48,150 nt of DNA from Patescibacteria group bacterium (GCA_022574205.1 JACZSL010000005.1:1-48150), one strand, 5' to 3'; counted from the first letter of the stretch, positions 1-9,148 are shown. Made by a program: numbers and translations. The notes: generated from the letters alone by a model not told the origin.

Positions 1-2
1 TT

Positions 3-428
3 ACAAGCTTACTTATAGTTTATGTTCGGGCTTACGTAACATTCAACGCTGCAAGCCGCATCAATACAGCCGCGCTTAGCAGCGGAGATCGTATTACTAG
101 GGAAATTAAACTCACTGAAAGCGTTAATGTAGCTGCAAGCACCTTCGGCACACACCCTGGGAATCTGGTCTTAAACACAAACCCCGGAGGAGTACCCACA
201 GTTATTGAATTTTATCTCGACGGTACAACACTTAAAATTAAAAGAGATGGAGTAGTTGTCGGTGCGCTCACAGGGAGCAACGTAAACATCGACAAACTTA
301 TTTTTTGGCACACCTCTTTGGGTAGTGCCCAAATTGTGAGTTATGAAATGGACATAATGACTTCCGCCGGATCTTCAACACGATCCACCACTTTCTTAAC
401 AAGTTCAGCTATAAGAGGAGCGTACTAA
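3..428 (+). CDS. Prepilin-like (PulG/PilW-type) protein, 5' truncated
   Basis: An uninterrupted frame runs from the window edge to a TAA at 426-428, so only the C-terminal part is present. It opens with a hydrophobic stretch (LLIVYVRAYVTF), as expected at the end of a pseudopilin transmembrane helix, followed by a beta-rich, Ser/Thr-rich domain (for example EFYLDGTTLKIKRDG). It ends one base before the next gene, which has a PilX-like start, so the two are probably co-transcribed as part of a type IV pilus or pseudopilus operon. The signature N-terminal cleavage site lies outside the window, so the family call rests on the helix, the domain style and the neighbour. Confidence 0.55.
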   Translation, partial: TSLLIVYVRAYVTFNAASRINTAALSSGDRITREIKLTESVNVAASTFGTHPGNLVLNTNPGGVPTVIEFYLDGTTLKIKRDGVVVGALTGSNVNIDKLIFWHTSLGSAQIVSYEMDIMTSAGSSTRSTTFLTSSAIRGAY

Positions 429-429
429 C

Positions 430-2295
430 ATGAAAAGCCAAAAACGAAACATAGAAAGAAATAGAGGACAGGTCGTTATATTAGCTGTAATACTATTTTC
501 CCTTGGCAGCTTTATATTTGTGAGCGGTGTTATGTCGCAAGTTTTGTCTGACACTAAAGCGACTAACAATTCAATCCGGTCGAAGCAATCGTATTATCTC
601 GCAGAGAGCGGCATTGAGGATGTGATATACCGAATAGTAACAAACAAATCAACAAGTGCATCTGAAACATTGTCTCTAGGCGGATCCACCACGACAATAG
701 ATACGATTGATGTCGGCGGAGGAAGGAAAGAAATTACTGCAGAAGGAGACGTGACAAACCTTATACGACGCATTACCACAGAATTAATTACATCAACTAC
801 AGGAGCCTCTTTTTTCTATGGTGCGCAAGTAGGAGAAGGTGGGCTTGAAATGGATAATAGTTCACGGATTGAAGGTGCAGGTGACACCGTTGGCAATGTA
901 TATTCTAATGGACCGATTGTGGGAGCCACAGGAGCAACAATCACTGGAGATGCGGTGGTTGCGACAGGTCTTGAAGAAGACGAACAAGCAAGATCAACGG
1001 TATATAATCAACCACAAATCGTAGGACAGACTAATCCTAATATTGATTACGCTCAAAGCTTTTCCCCCATCAAAACAGGACCACTCGCAAAAATCAGTAT
1101 GTATATTGAGAAAGTTGGCAGCCCAGGCAGCAGACAAGTAAAAATAGTTGCCGACAATGCCGGTTCACCCGACACTTCAACAATCTCGGAAGGAACTTTA
1201 ATTAATAGTTTAGTAGGCACAGACCCCGCATGGATTGATGTTATATTTAGTAATCCGCCAATCTTAACTGGAGGAACGACATATTGGATAGTGCTTGACG
1301 CTATTAAAAACAGCAGTAAATATTGGATATGGTGGTCAGACAGCAACAATGGCTTTGGTAATGGCGTTGCAAAATACAGTCAGGATTGGGACGACGATCC
1401 ATGGACACTCATCATTGGGGATCTGACTTTTAAAACGTATACAGGAGAAGGAGTAAGCTCTATCGCTGGGGTTACCGTTGACGGTGACGCACGAGCTAAC
1501 TCTATAACAAACAGCTCTGTTTGTGGGGATGCTTACTATCAAACGATTGACGCGACTTCTCTTGATTTTGTTAATAGTCCCACTAATCCCACCTGCTCCG
1601 ACCCTTTAACGCCGGGAACCGCTTTTCCGGGAAGCACGGATTCACCCCCTCTAAACATGCCCCTATCTTCCGCGATTATCACCGACTGGAAATCCGAAGC
1701 TCTCGCCGGTGGCACCATCGTTGGTGACTGCGGCGACGCAGGGGATCCTAGTTGTGTCATTGATGATGACGAGACACTTTCAATTGGACCGAAGAAAATT
1801 GACGGAAATCTTGTACTATCAAAAAGACAGACCCTCAACTTAACCGGGGTGGTACACGTTACGGGTAATTTTGACATTAATGGAAATAATACAATTATAA
1901 AGTGTGATGCTTCGTTTGGAAGCTCTGGGTGCATCCTTGTTATTGACGGGTGGATTCATATCCAAAATAATGCAACGTTTTCCGGTTCCGGTGATCCTGA
2001 CAGCTATATTATGATTCTTACTACGCTTCAAGGTTGTACCGGCTCTGGTGGAAGTGGCTGCACGCATCACGATGGCGCAATGGATTTGCACAATAATGCT
2101 GGAGGAGCCATTTTTTACGCAACGGACTCCATGATTAATCTGCACAACGGCGTCAACGTTACAAGTGCGGTCGCGTACAAACTGCGTCTGGATAACACCG
2201 CTGTTATCACTTACGAAAGTGGCACAAATAGTGCCAGCTTCTCTTCCGGCCCATCTGGTGGGTGGAGTATAGACAAGTGGGAAGAGGTTGAGTAG
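430..2295 (+). CDS. PilX-like pilus-associated protein with large extracellular region
   Basis: A 621-residue protein with a short basic N-terminus, one membrane helix at about residues 14-36 (VILAVILFSLGSFIFVSG), then the stretch YYLAESGIEDVIYR that is characteristic of PilX/PilW-type minor pilus proteins. The rest is predicted extracellular. Residues about 200-340 resemble a beta-sandwich 'choice-of-anchor' type domain (SFSPIKTG...TTYWIVLDA). The C-terminal half is Gly/Asn/Cys-rich and repetitive, like a beta-helix. It is far longer than an ordinary PilX (about 150-200 aa), so a fused adhesin-like stalk is inferred. Start ATG 430 follows the upstream stop by one base and AAGAGGAG lies 6-13 nt upstream. 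Confidence 0.6.
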   Translation: MKSQKRNIERNRGQVVILAVILFSLGSFIFVSGVMSQVLSDTKATNNSIRSKQSYYLAESGIEDVIYRIVTNKSTSASETLSLGGSTTTIDTIDVGGGRKEITAEGDVTNLIRRITTELITSTTGASFFYGAQVGEGGLEMDNSSRIEGAGDTVGNVYSNGPIVGATGATITGDAVVATGLEEDEQARSTVYNQPQIVGQTNPNIDYAQSFSPIKTGPLAKISMYIEKVGSPGSRQVKIVADNAGSPDTSTISEGTLINSLVGTDPAWIDVIFSNPPILTGGTTYWIVLDAIKNSSKYWIWWSDSNNGFGNGVAKYSQDWDDDPWTLIIGDLTFKTYTGEGVSSIAGVTVDGDARANSITNSSVCGDAYYQTIDATSLDFVNSPTNPTCSDPLTPGTAFPGSTDSPPLNMPLSSAIITDWKSEALAGGTIVGDCGDAGDPSCVIDDDETLSIGPKKIDGNLVLSKRQTLNLTGVVHVTGNFDINGNNTIIKCDASFGSSGCILVIDGWIHIQNNATFSGSGDPDSYIMILTTLQGCTGSGGSGCTHHDGAMDLHNNAGGAIFYATDSMINLHNGVNVTSAVAYKLRLDNTAVITYESGTNSASFSSGPSGGWSIDKWEEVE

Positions 2296-2318
2296 ACTAG
2301 CCGGTTTTGCCTTTATGC

Positions 2319-2324
2319 TACAAT
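2319..2324 (+). promoter_or_regulatory. -10 box TACAAT directly before tpiA
   Basis: TACAAT lies 6 nt before the ATG at 2331, so initiation at the usual distance would begin at or next to the A of the start codon. No good -35 and no Shine-Dalgarno site are seen. This favours 2331 over an upstream in-frame TTG that lies inside the promoter. Confidence 0.45.
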
Positions 2325-2330
2325 CTATCC

Positions 2331-3110
2331 ATGCTTAAAACTAAAAAGAGAATCGTAATTGCAAACTGGAAAATGAACCCACAAACTGCGGATGATGCGT
2401 GGAGTTTATTTTCCGGTATAAAGAAAACAGCTTCTAAGCTACGATTTGTTCATACTATTATTTGTCCGCCAGCAACCTATCTGCTTGATCTGTCAGACTC
2501 ATATAGAGGAAAAAATATTTCTTTTGGAGCACAAAATATTTTCTGGAAAGAAAAAGGGTCATTTACTGGGGAAATTAGTGCGCGTCAAATACACGACGCT
2601 GGAGCGCGGTTCGTTTTGGTCGGACATTCCGAACGCCGCGCGCTCGGGGAAACAAATGAAAACGTTTGGCTAAAAGTTAAAGCAGCACTTAAAGAAAGAC
2701 TCCACGTTATATTGTGTATCGGCGAGAGTGAACGCGATGAGAGTGGGGATTATCTACACTTTTTGCGCGAGCAACTTGAGTCTGCTTTAAATGGAGTAAA
2801 AGCTGCTGACCTCAACCGCACCATTATTGCTTACGAACCCATTTGGGCTATAGGGAAAACTGGAGAGGACGCAATAACCCCCGACAAACTTCATGAAATG
2901 GTGCTCTTTATAAGGAGAGTACTCGTCGAGCGTTACAATAAAACAGCAATTGATACACCTATTATCTACGGTGGCTCTGTTGAAAAGGAAAATGCACAAG
3001 GACTCCTCGAACGCGGTGTTGTCGCTGGCTTTTTGGTTGGGCATGCAAGTCTGGATGCTACAGAGTTTTCGAGCATTTTGAAAATTGCGAACGAAACAAA
3101 AGCGCTATGA
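2331..3110 (+). CDS. tpiA: Triose-phosphate isomerase
   Basis: Interconverts dihydroxyacetone phosphate and glyceraldehyde 3-phosphate in glycolysis. The 259-residue product has the family's substrate-binding NWKMNP near the N-terminus, VGHSERR with the catalytic histidine, AYEPIWAIGKTG with the catalytic glutamate and the flexible loop 6, and the phosphate-binding YGGSV. Length is normal (about 250 aa). The frame is open upstream of 2331, but that part lies inside the -10 box, so ATG 2331 is preferred. pgk follows 114 bp downstream with its own promoter, giving a small lower-glycolysis block. Confidence 0.95.
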   Translation: MLKTKKRIVIANWKMNPQTADDAWSLFSGIKKTASKLRFVHTIICPPATYLLDLSDSYRGKNISFGAQNIFWKEKGSFTGEISARQIHDAGARFVLVGHSERRALGETNENVWLKVKAALKERLHVILCIGESERDESGDYLHFLREQLESALNGVKAADLNRTIIAYEPIWAIGKTGEDAITPDKLHEMVLFIRRVLVERYNKTAIDTPIIYGGSVEKENAQGLLERGVVAGFLVGHASLDATEFSSILKIANETKAL

Positions 3111-3211
3111 GTTCCGATAGTTATCACGTAAACTCATGACAAACAAAAAAGCGCAGTCGAAATTTAATAAAAACCTAACATCTAGAGCAGGGACAGCTTC
3201 TGTCCGTGTCC

Positions 3212-3217
3212 TATAAT
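3212..3217 (+). promoter_or_regulatory. -10 box TATAAT before pgk
   Basis: A perfect TATAAT ends 7 nt before the pgk ATG, again implying a leaderless transcript. Just upstream, GGACAG and CTGTCC form a small inverted repeat (about 3191-3205) over the expected -35 position, a possible operator. Confidence 0.55.
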
Positions 3218-3224
3218 TATCGGG

Positions 3225-4367
3225 ATGAGCGGGAAAATTAAGTATATAAAGGATATCCCCGATCTAGAGGGTAAACGTGTTCTTCTACGCGCCTCCCTTA
3301 ATGTTCCAATTAAGGACGGTATGCTCGTAGACGATTTTCGTATCTTACGTGCTCTAGAGACAATCGAATTTCTAAAAGAAAAAGGTGCACGAACAATAAT
3401 AATTTCTCATATTGGTAGAGATCCGAAAGAAACACTACGTTCAGTTTACAACCACATAAGCAAAAAAATAGAATTAGATTTTGTAGAGGAAGTCATTGGT
3501 GATGAGGTAGAAAAAAGTGTTTCAAAAATGAAAAACGGCGACGTCATTCTCCTTGAAAATCTACGAAGTAATATTGGTGAGACAACAAATGACATACAAT
3601 TTACTGCAAAGCTTGCATCTAATGCTGATCTTTATATAAACGACGCATTTGCCGTCGCGCATAGAGCACATTCGTCTTTAGTTGGGATTCCTCGCTTTTT
3701 ACCAAGTTATGCAGGCCTTCTTTTTGAGTATGAATATAAAAATCTTTCAAGAGCGATAAGCCCAACACAACCAGCTTTATTTATATTAGGAGGAGCAAAG
3801 TTCAGCACCAAGCAACCCTTGGTAGAAAAGTTTGTTGAAATATATGACCATGTGTTTATTGGTGGAGCACTCGTCAACGATTTTTATAAAGCACGTGGGT
3901 GGGAAGTTGGACGCTCTAAAACCTCAGAATTTCCTGTAAAACTCGAACACCTCTTGGAGAATCCAAAAATTGTATTACCTATTGATGTCACTGTTATATC
4001 GCTTAGTGGAAAGAGTTCCAACAAAAAACCAAATGAAGTTAAGCCGGACGAAATGATTGTAGACAGTGGTCCAGAAACACTAAAAAATCTTGAAACACTC
4101 ATAAAAAAGTCTAGTTTCGTTTTATGGAATGGCCCACTTGGTGATTACAAAATGGGATTTCGCGGAAGTACTGAGCGTGTTGCAAATATAATTAATGACA
4201 ATAATGTCCCCGCTGTTGTTGGAGGAGGGGATACTGTGGCGTTAATTCACGCGGCGGGGCTCGTCGACTCATTCGTTTTTTCCTCAACGGCTGGCGGTGC
4301 AATGCTCGAGTTCTTACTCACAGGGACTCTTCCTGCTATAGAAGCGCTTCAGGCGAGCACAAAATAG
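3225..4367 (+). CDS. pgk: Phosphoglycerate kinase
   Basis: Transfers phosphate from 1,3-bisphosphoglycerate to ADP in glycolysis. The 380-residue protein has the N-terminal substrate-binding segments (RASLNVP, DDFRIL, ISHIGR), the NDAFAVAHRAHSS segment, LGGAKFSTK in the nucleotide domain, the hinge WNGPLGDYKMGF and the GGGDTVALI loop. It is slightly shorter than typical PGK (about 390-400 aa). LRASLNVP replaces the usual LRVDFNVP, so the Asp of that motif is Ser here, a divergent but recognisable variant. Transcribed from its own leaderless-type promoter after tpiA. Confidence 0.94.
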   Translation: MSGKIKYIKDIPDLEGKRVLLRASLNVPIKDGMLVDDFRILRALETIEFLKEKGARTIIISHIGRDPKETLRSVYNHISKKIELDFVEEVIGDEVEKSVSKMKNGDVILLENLRSNIGETTNDIQFTAKLASNADLYINDAFAVAHRAHSSLVGIPRFLPSYAGLLFEYEYKNLSRAISPTQPALFILGGAKFSTKQPLVEKFVEIYDHVFIGGALVNDFYKARGWEVGRSKTSEFPVKLEHLLENPKIVLPIDVTVISLSGKSSNKKPNEVKPDEMIVDSGPETLKNLETLIKKSSFVLWNGPLGDYKMGFRGSTERVANIINDNNVPAVVGGGDTVALIHAAGLVDSFVFSSTAGGAMLEFLLTGTLPAIEALQASTK

Positions 4368-4379
4368 GTTGCCAATAAT

Positions 4380-4787
4380 TTAAATTTCCGCGCGAATACT
4401 CTCGGCAACTTTTTCCGCTTCACCTTCTTTGTAATCTTTTTTACCCCAGTGTTTATATCCGTCATCTTTGAAACGAGGAATGACGTGTATGTGCGCGTGG
4501 AATACAAGTTGCCCTGCGGCTGGCTCGTTATTCATCGCAATATTTATACCGTCAGCGTTTGTAGCTTTTTTAACAGCAATAGCCACTTTTTTCACAGTGT
4601 TCATTACATGTGAAAGTGCTTCCTCTGGAATTTCATATATATCTTTATAGCGTTCTTTTGGAACTACAAGAGTGTGTCCAGGGTTGTTTGGTGTAGCATC
4701 TAAAAACGCATATGTATATTCGTCCTCGTACACTTTGTGTGCCGGAAGTTCCCCAGCTATAATTTTCAAAAATATATCGTCTGACAT
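4380..4787 (-). CDS. HIT family nucleotide hydrolase/transferase
   Basis: A 135-residue histidine-triad protein of the HinT/Fhit class, which hydrolyses nucleoside phosphoramidates or dinucleotides. The catalytic HAHIHV triad is at about residues 98-103, preceded by NNEPAAGQ; the N-terminal half has HTLVVPKERYKDIYEIP, also conserved in the family. It is convergent with pgk (12 bp between stops) and divergent from recJ across a 30-bp gap that must hold both promoters. The physiological substrate cannot be told from sequence. Confidence 0.9.
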   Translation of the reverse strand: MSDDIFLKIIAGELPAHKVYEDEYTYAFLDATPNNPGHTLVVPKERYKDIYEIPEEALSHVMNTVKKVAIAVKKATNADGINIAMNNEPAAGQLVFHAHIHVIPRFKDDGYKHWGKKDYKEGEAEKVAESIRAEI

Positions 4788-4817
4788 ATACCATATATTC
4801 TATGTTAAAATACTCCA
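4788..4817. promoter_or_regulatory. Divergent HIT/recJ promoter region
   Basis: Only 30 bp separate the two start codons. TTAAAAT lies close before the recJ ATG, and a TATAT-rich stretch lies before the HIT ATG on the other strand. Both transcripts are probably leaderless. No -35 consensus is clear. Confidence 0.35.
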
Positions 4818-6521
4818 ATGGCAACCTATGTGCTCCGCAAAGAACTTTCAAAAAAAGCAAAAGAGGATCTTAAAGTTTATGACCCTTTGCTACAGGAGCT
4901 TCTTTACAGCCGCGGTATAGACTCAGAAGAAGCTGCACAAATTTTCTTAGAACCTGACTACGAACGCGACATTCACGACCCATTCCTCATGCACGGCATG
5001 GAAAAGAGTGTAGACAGAATCCTTAAGGCTATAAAAAACAAGGAGAACATTGTTATTTACAGTGACTACGATTGTGATGGCATACCGGGAGGTGTGGTTC
5101 TACACGATTTTTTTAAGAAGATTGGGTATAAACATTTTTCAAACTATATTCCACATAGACACGAAGAAGGATACGGCTTAAATATCTCCGCGATAGAAAA
5201 AGCGGGGGAAGAAGGAACAAAAGTTCTAATAACAGTTGACTGCGGAATCACAGACGTAGCCCCTGTAAAGCGCGCTAACGAGCTCGGCATTGATGTAATC
5301 ATTACCGACCATCATTTACAACACGGTAAAGCCCCAGAAGCCTACGCAATACTGAACCCAAACCAAAAAGCGGATAAAACCTATCCTTTCAAAGGTCTTT
5401 GTGGCGCAGGTGTTGCTTTCAAGCTCGTGCAAGGACTCATCCAAAAAGGAGATTTTAATATTACAAAAGGATGGGAAAAGTGGCTATTAGACATGGTTGG
5501 CTTATCGACTGTTGCAGACATGGTGCCGCTTAAAGGTGAAAACAGGGTGTTAGCATACTACGGACTTTACGTGCTTCGAAAGTCTAGGCGTCCAGGCTTA
5601 CAGCAACTGCTTCGAAAAATTCGTGTTAATCAGACCACTATAACCGAGGAAGACATTGGTTTTATGATAGGCCCTCGCATTAATGCGGCTAGTCGCATGG
5701 ATCACCCAATGGACGCGTTTAAACTACTTAGCACAGACGATCCAGTGGAGGGAGGTATACTGAGCATATATCTCGATAAGTTAAACAGGGAGAGAAAGGG
5801 AATTGTAGGCGCCATGACTCGCGAGGTAAATGCGAGACTTAAAAAGCTTGCTAAGATTTCCGACGTCATCGTGATGGGGAATCCTGACTGGCGGCCGGCG
5901 CTTTTAGGGCTCGTTGCAAATAGTGTTATGGAAGAGCATGAGAGGCCGGTGTTTTTGTGGGGGCGCGAAGGCAGCGATACCTATAAGGGTTCATGCAGAT
6001 CGGATGGGAGTATAAATGTTGTTGAGTTTATGGGAAGTATTTCAGATACATTTATAGACGCAGGCGGGCATGCATTTGCTGGAGGGTTTTCAGTAAAAAA
6101 TGATAAAATTTTTGATTTTGAGAAAATTTTGAACAAGGCATATGCAAAATTCCCAAAAGAGAGTGTAGATAAGACTGTAATCATCGATAAAAAGATGTCG
6201 ATTGATGAAGTCAACGAAGATGTCTTTCGGTCTATCAACAAATGCGCGCCGTTTGGAGAAGCAAACCCAAAACCTCTGTTTCTTTTTGAAGATATTGTGA
6301 TAGAAAAGATAGAATTGTTCGGAAAAGACAAAAATCATCTTCGTTTACACTTCAAAAACGGAAGCGACAAAATAATAAGCGCAATTAAATTCTTCGCGAC
6401 ACTCGACAGCTTCGATAAAGATCTAGCAGAGGGAGTGAAAGTAAACATAGTCGCCAATTTTGAGAAATCCACGTTCTTAAACAAGACAGAATTGCGTCTT
6501 CGAATTGTAGATATTTACTAG
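4818..6521 (+). CDS. recJ: Single-stranded-DNA-specific exonuclease RecJ
   Basis: A DHH/DHHA1 5'-3' exonuclease of recombination and mismatch repair. The 567-residue protein shows the DHH phosphoesterase motifs in order: YSDYDCDGIPGG (metal ligands), LITVDCGITD, TDHHLQHGKAPE and LCGAGVAFKL, then the DHHA1 motif GGHAFAGGFSV at about residues 414-424, followed by an OB-like C-terminal domain. Length matches bacterial RecJ (about 560-580 aa). It starts at ATG 4818, right after an A+T-rich box. The downstream zinc-ribbon gene has its own promoter. Confidence 0.93.
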   Translation: MATYVLRKELSKKAKEDLKVYDPLLQELLYSRGIDSEEAAQIFLEPDYERDIHDPFLMHGMEKSVDRILKAIKNKENIVIYSDYDCDGIPGGVVLHDFFKKIGYKHFSNYIPHRHEEGYGLNISAIEKAGEEGTKVLITVDCGITDVAPVKRANELGIDVIITDHHLQHGKAPEAYAILNPNQKADKTYPFKGLCGAGVAFKLVQGLIQKGDFNITKGWEKWLLDMVGLSTVADMVPLKGENRVLAYYGLYVLRKSRRPGLQQLLRKIRVNQTTITEEDIGFMIGPRINAASRMDHPMDAFKLLSTDDPVEGGILSIYLDKLNRERKGIVGAMTREVNARLKKLAKISDVIVMGNPDWRPALLGLVANSVMEEHERPVFLWGREGSDTYKGSCRSDGSINVVEFMGSISDTFIDAGGHAFAGGFSVKNDKIFDFEKILNKAYAKFPKESVDKTVIIDKKMSIDEVNEDVFRSINKCAPFGEANPKPLFLFEDIVIEKIELFGKDKNHLRLHFKNGSDKIISAIKFFATLDSFDKDLAEGVKVNIVANFEKSTFLNKTELRLRIVDIY

Positions 6522-6522
6522 T

Positions 6523-6551
6523 TTGACTTATAGATGGCGTGGGCGTAGTAT
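6523..6551 (+). promoter_or_regulatory. Promoter TTGACT-17-TAGTAT
   Basis: TTGACT (6523-6528) and TAGTAT (6546-6551) are 17 bp apart, overlapping the end of recJ. It drives the zinc-ribbon gene at 6585, whose mRNA would have a short leader with a Shine-Dalgarno site. Confidence 0.7.
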
Positions 6552-6584
6552 CTTGTTAGACATTTTCTGCAAGGAGTATCTATT

Positions 6585-6878
6585 GTGGAACAATACGATA
6601 AGAAAGAGAAACCAACTGATGTGATGTGCCAGTCATGTTTTGGAACTTTAATTGCTCGCACATATCTACCTTCAAAAAACGCCTCAGAGAAGTATCGAGT
6701 TACGGAAGGTTATCATTGTATTAACTGCAAGGCTATGTATCATGATTTCCCAAGTTCTGAAATACAGGAAAGGACGAAACAAGATAAAGAATTTTGGGAA
6801 CATGCCAGGTCCATACTTCCGGAGGGTAAGCTGCTTGAATCTACAATTTCTAAACTGAGGAAAAGGGTAAAAAATTAG
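6585..6878 (+). CDS. Small zinc-ribbon protein, unknown function
   Basis: A 97-residue protein with two Cys-x2-Cys knuckles (CQSC at about residues 15-18 and CINC at about 45-48), the layout of a zinc ribbon, followed by a charged, probably helical C-terminus rich in Lys/Glu. GTG 6585 is chosen because AAGGAG lies 8 nt upstream; an internal ATG at 6624 would cut into the first knuckle region and has no ribosome site. It is a single-gene unit between its own promoter and a terminator at 6936. Function is not recognisable; a nucleic-acid-binding role would be typical for such folds. Confidence 0.65.
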   Translation: MEQYDKKEKPTDVMCQSCFGTLIARTYLPSKNASEKYRVTEGYHCINCKAMYHDFPSSEIQERTKQDKEFWEHARSILPEGKLLESTISKLRKRVKN

Positions 6879-6935
6879 AAAAGCAGATGCAAGAAATCCG
6901 ATCTTCACACTCGTGAGATAAAGAATCTATTGTGC

Positions 6936-6970
6936 TATCCCTGACATACACAATGCCAGGGATATTTTTT
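6936..6970 (+). terminator. Rho-independent terminator after the zinc-ribbon gene
   Basis: TATCCCTG (6936-6943) pairs with CAGGGATA (6957-6964), followed by a run of T. Confidence 0.85.
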
Positions 6971-7028
6971 ATAATAAAAAGTTGATGTTATAGTGATGGA
7001 TATGTATATAGTATAAGGGGATTGAAAA

Positions 7029-7100
7029 GATTTAAGATTTAGGATTTAAGATCAATTTTCAATTTCCAATTTTCAATGAATGCTTCAATTTTCAATGTAT
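7029..7100 (+). repeat. A+T-rich short tandem-like repeat
   Basis: Imperfect repetition of short units such as TCAATTTTCAATTTCC, GATTTAAGATTTAGG and TTCAATTTTCAATG within a gene-free stretch. No coding potential is seen. It lies between two terminators. Confidence 0.6.
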
Positions 7101-7105
7101 CAAAC

Positions 7106-7140
7106 AAAAGAATCCTTGATTTAAATCAAGGATTCTTTTT
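7106..7140 (+). terminator. 34-bp perfect palindromic terminator, copy 1
   Basis: AAAAGAATCCTTGATTT (7106-7122) is followed directly by its exact reverse complement (7123-7139) and then more T. A near-identical hairpin occurs at 9217-9250, so the two copies bracket rnhA and comEC. The symmetry lets it work on either strand. Confidence 0.75.
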
Positions 7141-7142
7141 TC

Positions 7143-7204
7143 ACACCCACTATCCTAAGTCATACTGGGACAGTGGGTGTGGATGATATCTTCTAATGTA
7201 TAAT
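7143..7204 (+). promoter_or_regulatory. Hairpin plus TATAAT box before rnhA
   Basis: ACACCCACT (7143-7151) pairs with AGTGGGTGT (7172-7180); TATAAT follows at 7199-7204 and ends 6 nt before ATG 7211. The hairpin covers the -35 area and may be an operator. The transcript would be leaderless. Confidence 0.55.
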
Positions 7205-7210
7205 ACAGTT

Positions 7211-7636
7211 ATGAAAAAATTGACTCTTTACACTGACGGTGGCTCTCGTGGGAATCCTGGGCCAGCCGGAGCCGGCGCAGTTGTTTATGATGAAAAAGGT
7301 CATCTACTGGCTGAAGTGTCGGTGTATCTCGGCGAAAAGACAAATAATTGGGCTGAATATGAAGCAATTATTTTAGGACTTCGTGAAGTGAAAAAATTGG
7401 TACCAGAAAAAGAGAGAAAGGACCTTGAACTTGAAGTACGCATGGACAGCGAGCTAATACAAAGACAACTGACGAATAAGTATCAAATAAAAGAGGAATC
7501 ACTCTTTCCTCAATTTATTAAAGTGCACAATATGCGCGTCAAAGACTTTCCAAACATTTCGTTTACACACGTTCGGCGCGAGGACAACGAAGAGGCAGAC
7601 CGTCTCGCAAACGAGGCAATGGATCGCGGAAAGTAA
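7211..7636 (+). CDS. rnhA: Ribonuclease HI-like protein
   Basis: An RNase H fold protein of 141 residues, expected to cleave RNA in RNA-DNA hybrids. It shows YTDGGSRGNPG (first catalytic Asp), a Glu in NNWAEYEAIILGL, an Asp in VRMDSELI, and the last acidic residue in REDNEEADRLANEA. Spacing and length fit the compact RNase HI-like family. The frame is open upstream to 7196, but that ATG sits inside the -10 box, so 7211 is chosen. It ends 3 bp before comEC; the two probably form one transcript. Confidence 0.88.
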   Translation: MKKLTLYTDGGSRGNPGPAGAGAVVYDEKGHLLAEVSVYLGEKTNNWAEYEAIILGLREVKKLVPEKERKDLELEVRMDSELIQRQLTNKYQIKEESLFPQFIKVHNMRVKDFPNISFTHVRREDNEEADRLANEAMDRGK

Positions 7637-7639
7637 AGC

Positions 7640-9148
7640 ATGAAAGCCAAGGCGTTTTACGTTTTCATAGCGAGTTTTGTGCTAGGAGTGGCTTTCCACT
7701 CTTTTTTTGATTTTGGTTTCGCTTTTTCGCTTTTCTCATTTGGACTTGCAGTAACACTTTTTATTCTTTATTTGATCAAGGGAAGGCAACAGTCGATCTT
7801 AATTGTTTCAGTAAGTATTCTAGCACTAAGTCTCGGCCTACTGCGGTTTGACATTGCGACTCTTAACAAAGGCGATCCGCTTCTCGACACACTGATTGGA
7901 GTGGAAGTCACGTACGAAGGCGTTGTTGTTGATGAGCCGGATGAGCGTGAAAACTCTACAAGGCTCATTGTCGAATTGGAAAAAGCAGGCGAGGATGGGG
8001 TCCGCGGGAAGGCACTTGTCATTACTGAACGCTTCCCAATACTCTCGTATGGCGACCGACTTGAACTCAAGGGAAATCTTGAAAAACCGGAAAACTTTGT
8101 AAACGAACAAGGAAACGTTTTTAATTATATTTCTTATCTCGGAAAAGACGCCATCTACTATTTACTTACCTTCCCACAGGTTGAGAGAGTGGGTATAGGC
8201 GCAGGTAATTCAGTTAAGCGCACGTTATTCGCCACTAAAGAAAGATACCTTAATTCAGTGGAACGCTTAATTCCCGACCCAGAAGTTTCGCTCCTTGGCG
8301 GACTTGTTGTTGGTGCAAAGCAATCTCTCGGAAGTGAACTTCAAGATAAGTTTAGAAAAACCGGCATCATACACATTGTTGTATTAAGCGGCTACAACGT
8401 AACGATCATTGCAGAAGCAATCATGCGTGTTTTGGCATTCTTGCCAAAGGCAGCTTCATTATCAATAGGGGGAATTACCATTTTATTATTCGCTCTAATG
8501 ACGGGAGCAAGTGCTACTATCGTTCGAGCAAGTATCATGGCAGTTCTTGTTCTTTTAGCGCGGGCGACTGGGCGCACAGTTCTCATCACCCGAATACTTT
8601 TCATTGCAGGGTTTTTCATGGTGTTACACAATCCAAAAATTGTTATTTTCGATCCGTCATTCCAATTATCGTTTCTCGCAACAATCGGTTTGATTCACCT
8701 TGCGCCTTTCATAGAAAAGTATTTTCATCTGGTGCCTACTCGTTGGAAACTTCGCGAATTTGCCACCGCAACGGTTGCTACACAGATTTTTGTTTTGCCG
8801 CTCCTGCTTTACCTTATGGGAGAGCTTTCACTCGTCGCAGTTCCGGTGAACATTCTTATTCTGGCATTTATACCACTTACCATGCTTTTTGGCTTTCTTG
8901 CCGGGGTCATTGGTTGGCTTTCTATAACAATAGCGCTCCCGTTTGCCTACATTGCACACGGTCTTCTATCCTACGAACTCTTTGTGGTCGACATTTTCTC
9001 GAAGCTCCCATTTGCGTCTGTGTCTATAGAACATTTCCCAATTTGGCTTATGATACTATTTTACGTTTTCTACGGATTCATTCTATTTAAAGTTTCAAAA
9101 AGAAAATTGCCACCCAAGGGGTTGAAGCAAGTTCCCAATACTCTCTAA
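7640..9148 (+). CDS. comEC: ComEC/Rec2-type competence DNA channel (membrane part only)
   Basis: A 502-residue polytopic membrane protein with the ComEC family order: two or three N-terminal helices, an OB-like soluble segment (about residues 80-180), then the competence domain with IHIVVLSGYNVTIIAE, GASATIVRASIMA and FDPSFQLSFLATIGLIHLAP, all strongly characteristic. In natural transformation it moves single-stranded DNA across the inner membrane. The usual C-terminal metallo-beta-lactamase domain is absent; a separate gene for it lies at 11254. The last codons and stop lie inside a 44-bp perfect palindrome. Confidence 0.9.
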   Translation: MKAKAFYVFIASFVLGVAFHSFFDFGFAFSLFSFGLAVTLFILYLIKGRQQSILIVSVSILALSLGLLRFDIATLNKGDPLLDTLIGVEVTYEGVVVDEPDERENSTRLIVELEKAGEDGVRGKALVITERFPILSYGDRLELKGNLEKPENFVNEQGNVFNYISYLGKDAIYYLLTFPQVERVGIGAGNSVKRTLFATKERYLNSVERLIPDPEVSLLGGLVVGAKQSLGSELQDKFRKTGIIHIVVLSGYNVTIIAEAIMRVLAFLPKAASLSIGGITILLFALMTGASATIVRASIMAVLVLLARATGRTVLITRILFIAGFFMVLHNPKIVIFDPSFQLSFLATIGLIHLAPFIEKYFHLVPTRWKLREFATATVATQIFVLPLLLYLMGELSLVAVPVNILILAFIPLTMLFGFLAGVIGWLSITIALPFAYIAHGLLSYELFVVDIFSKLPFASVSIEHFPIWLMILFYVFYGFILFKVSKRKLPPKGLKQVPNTL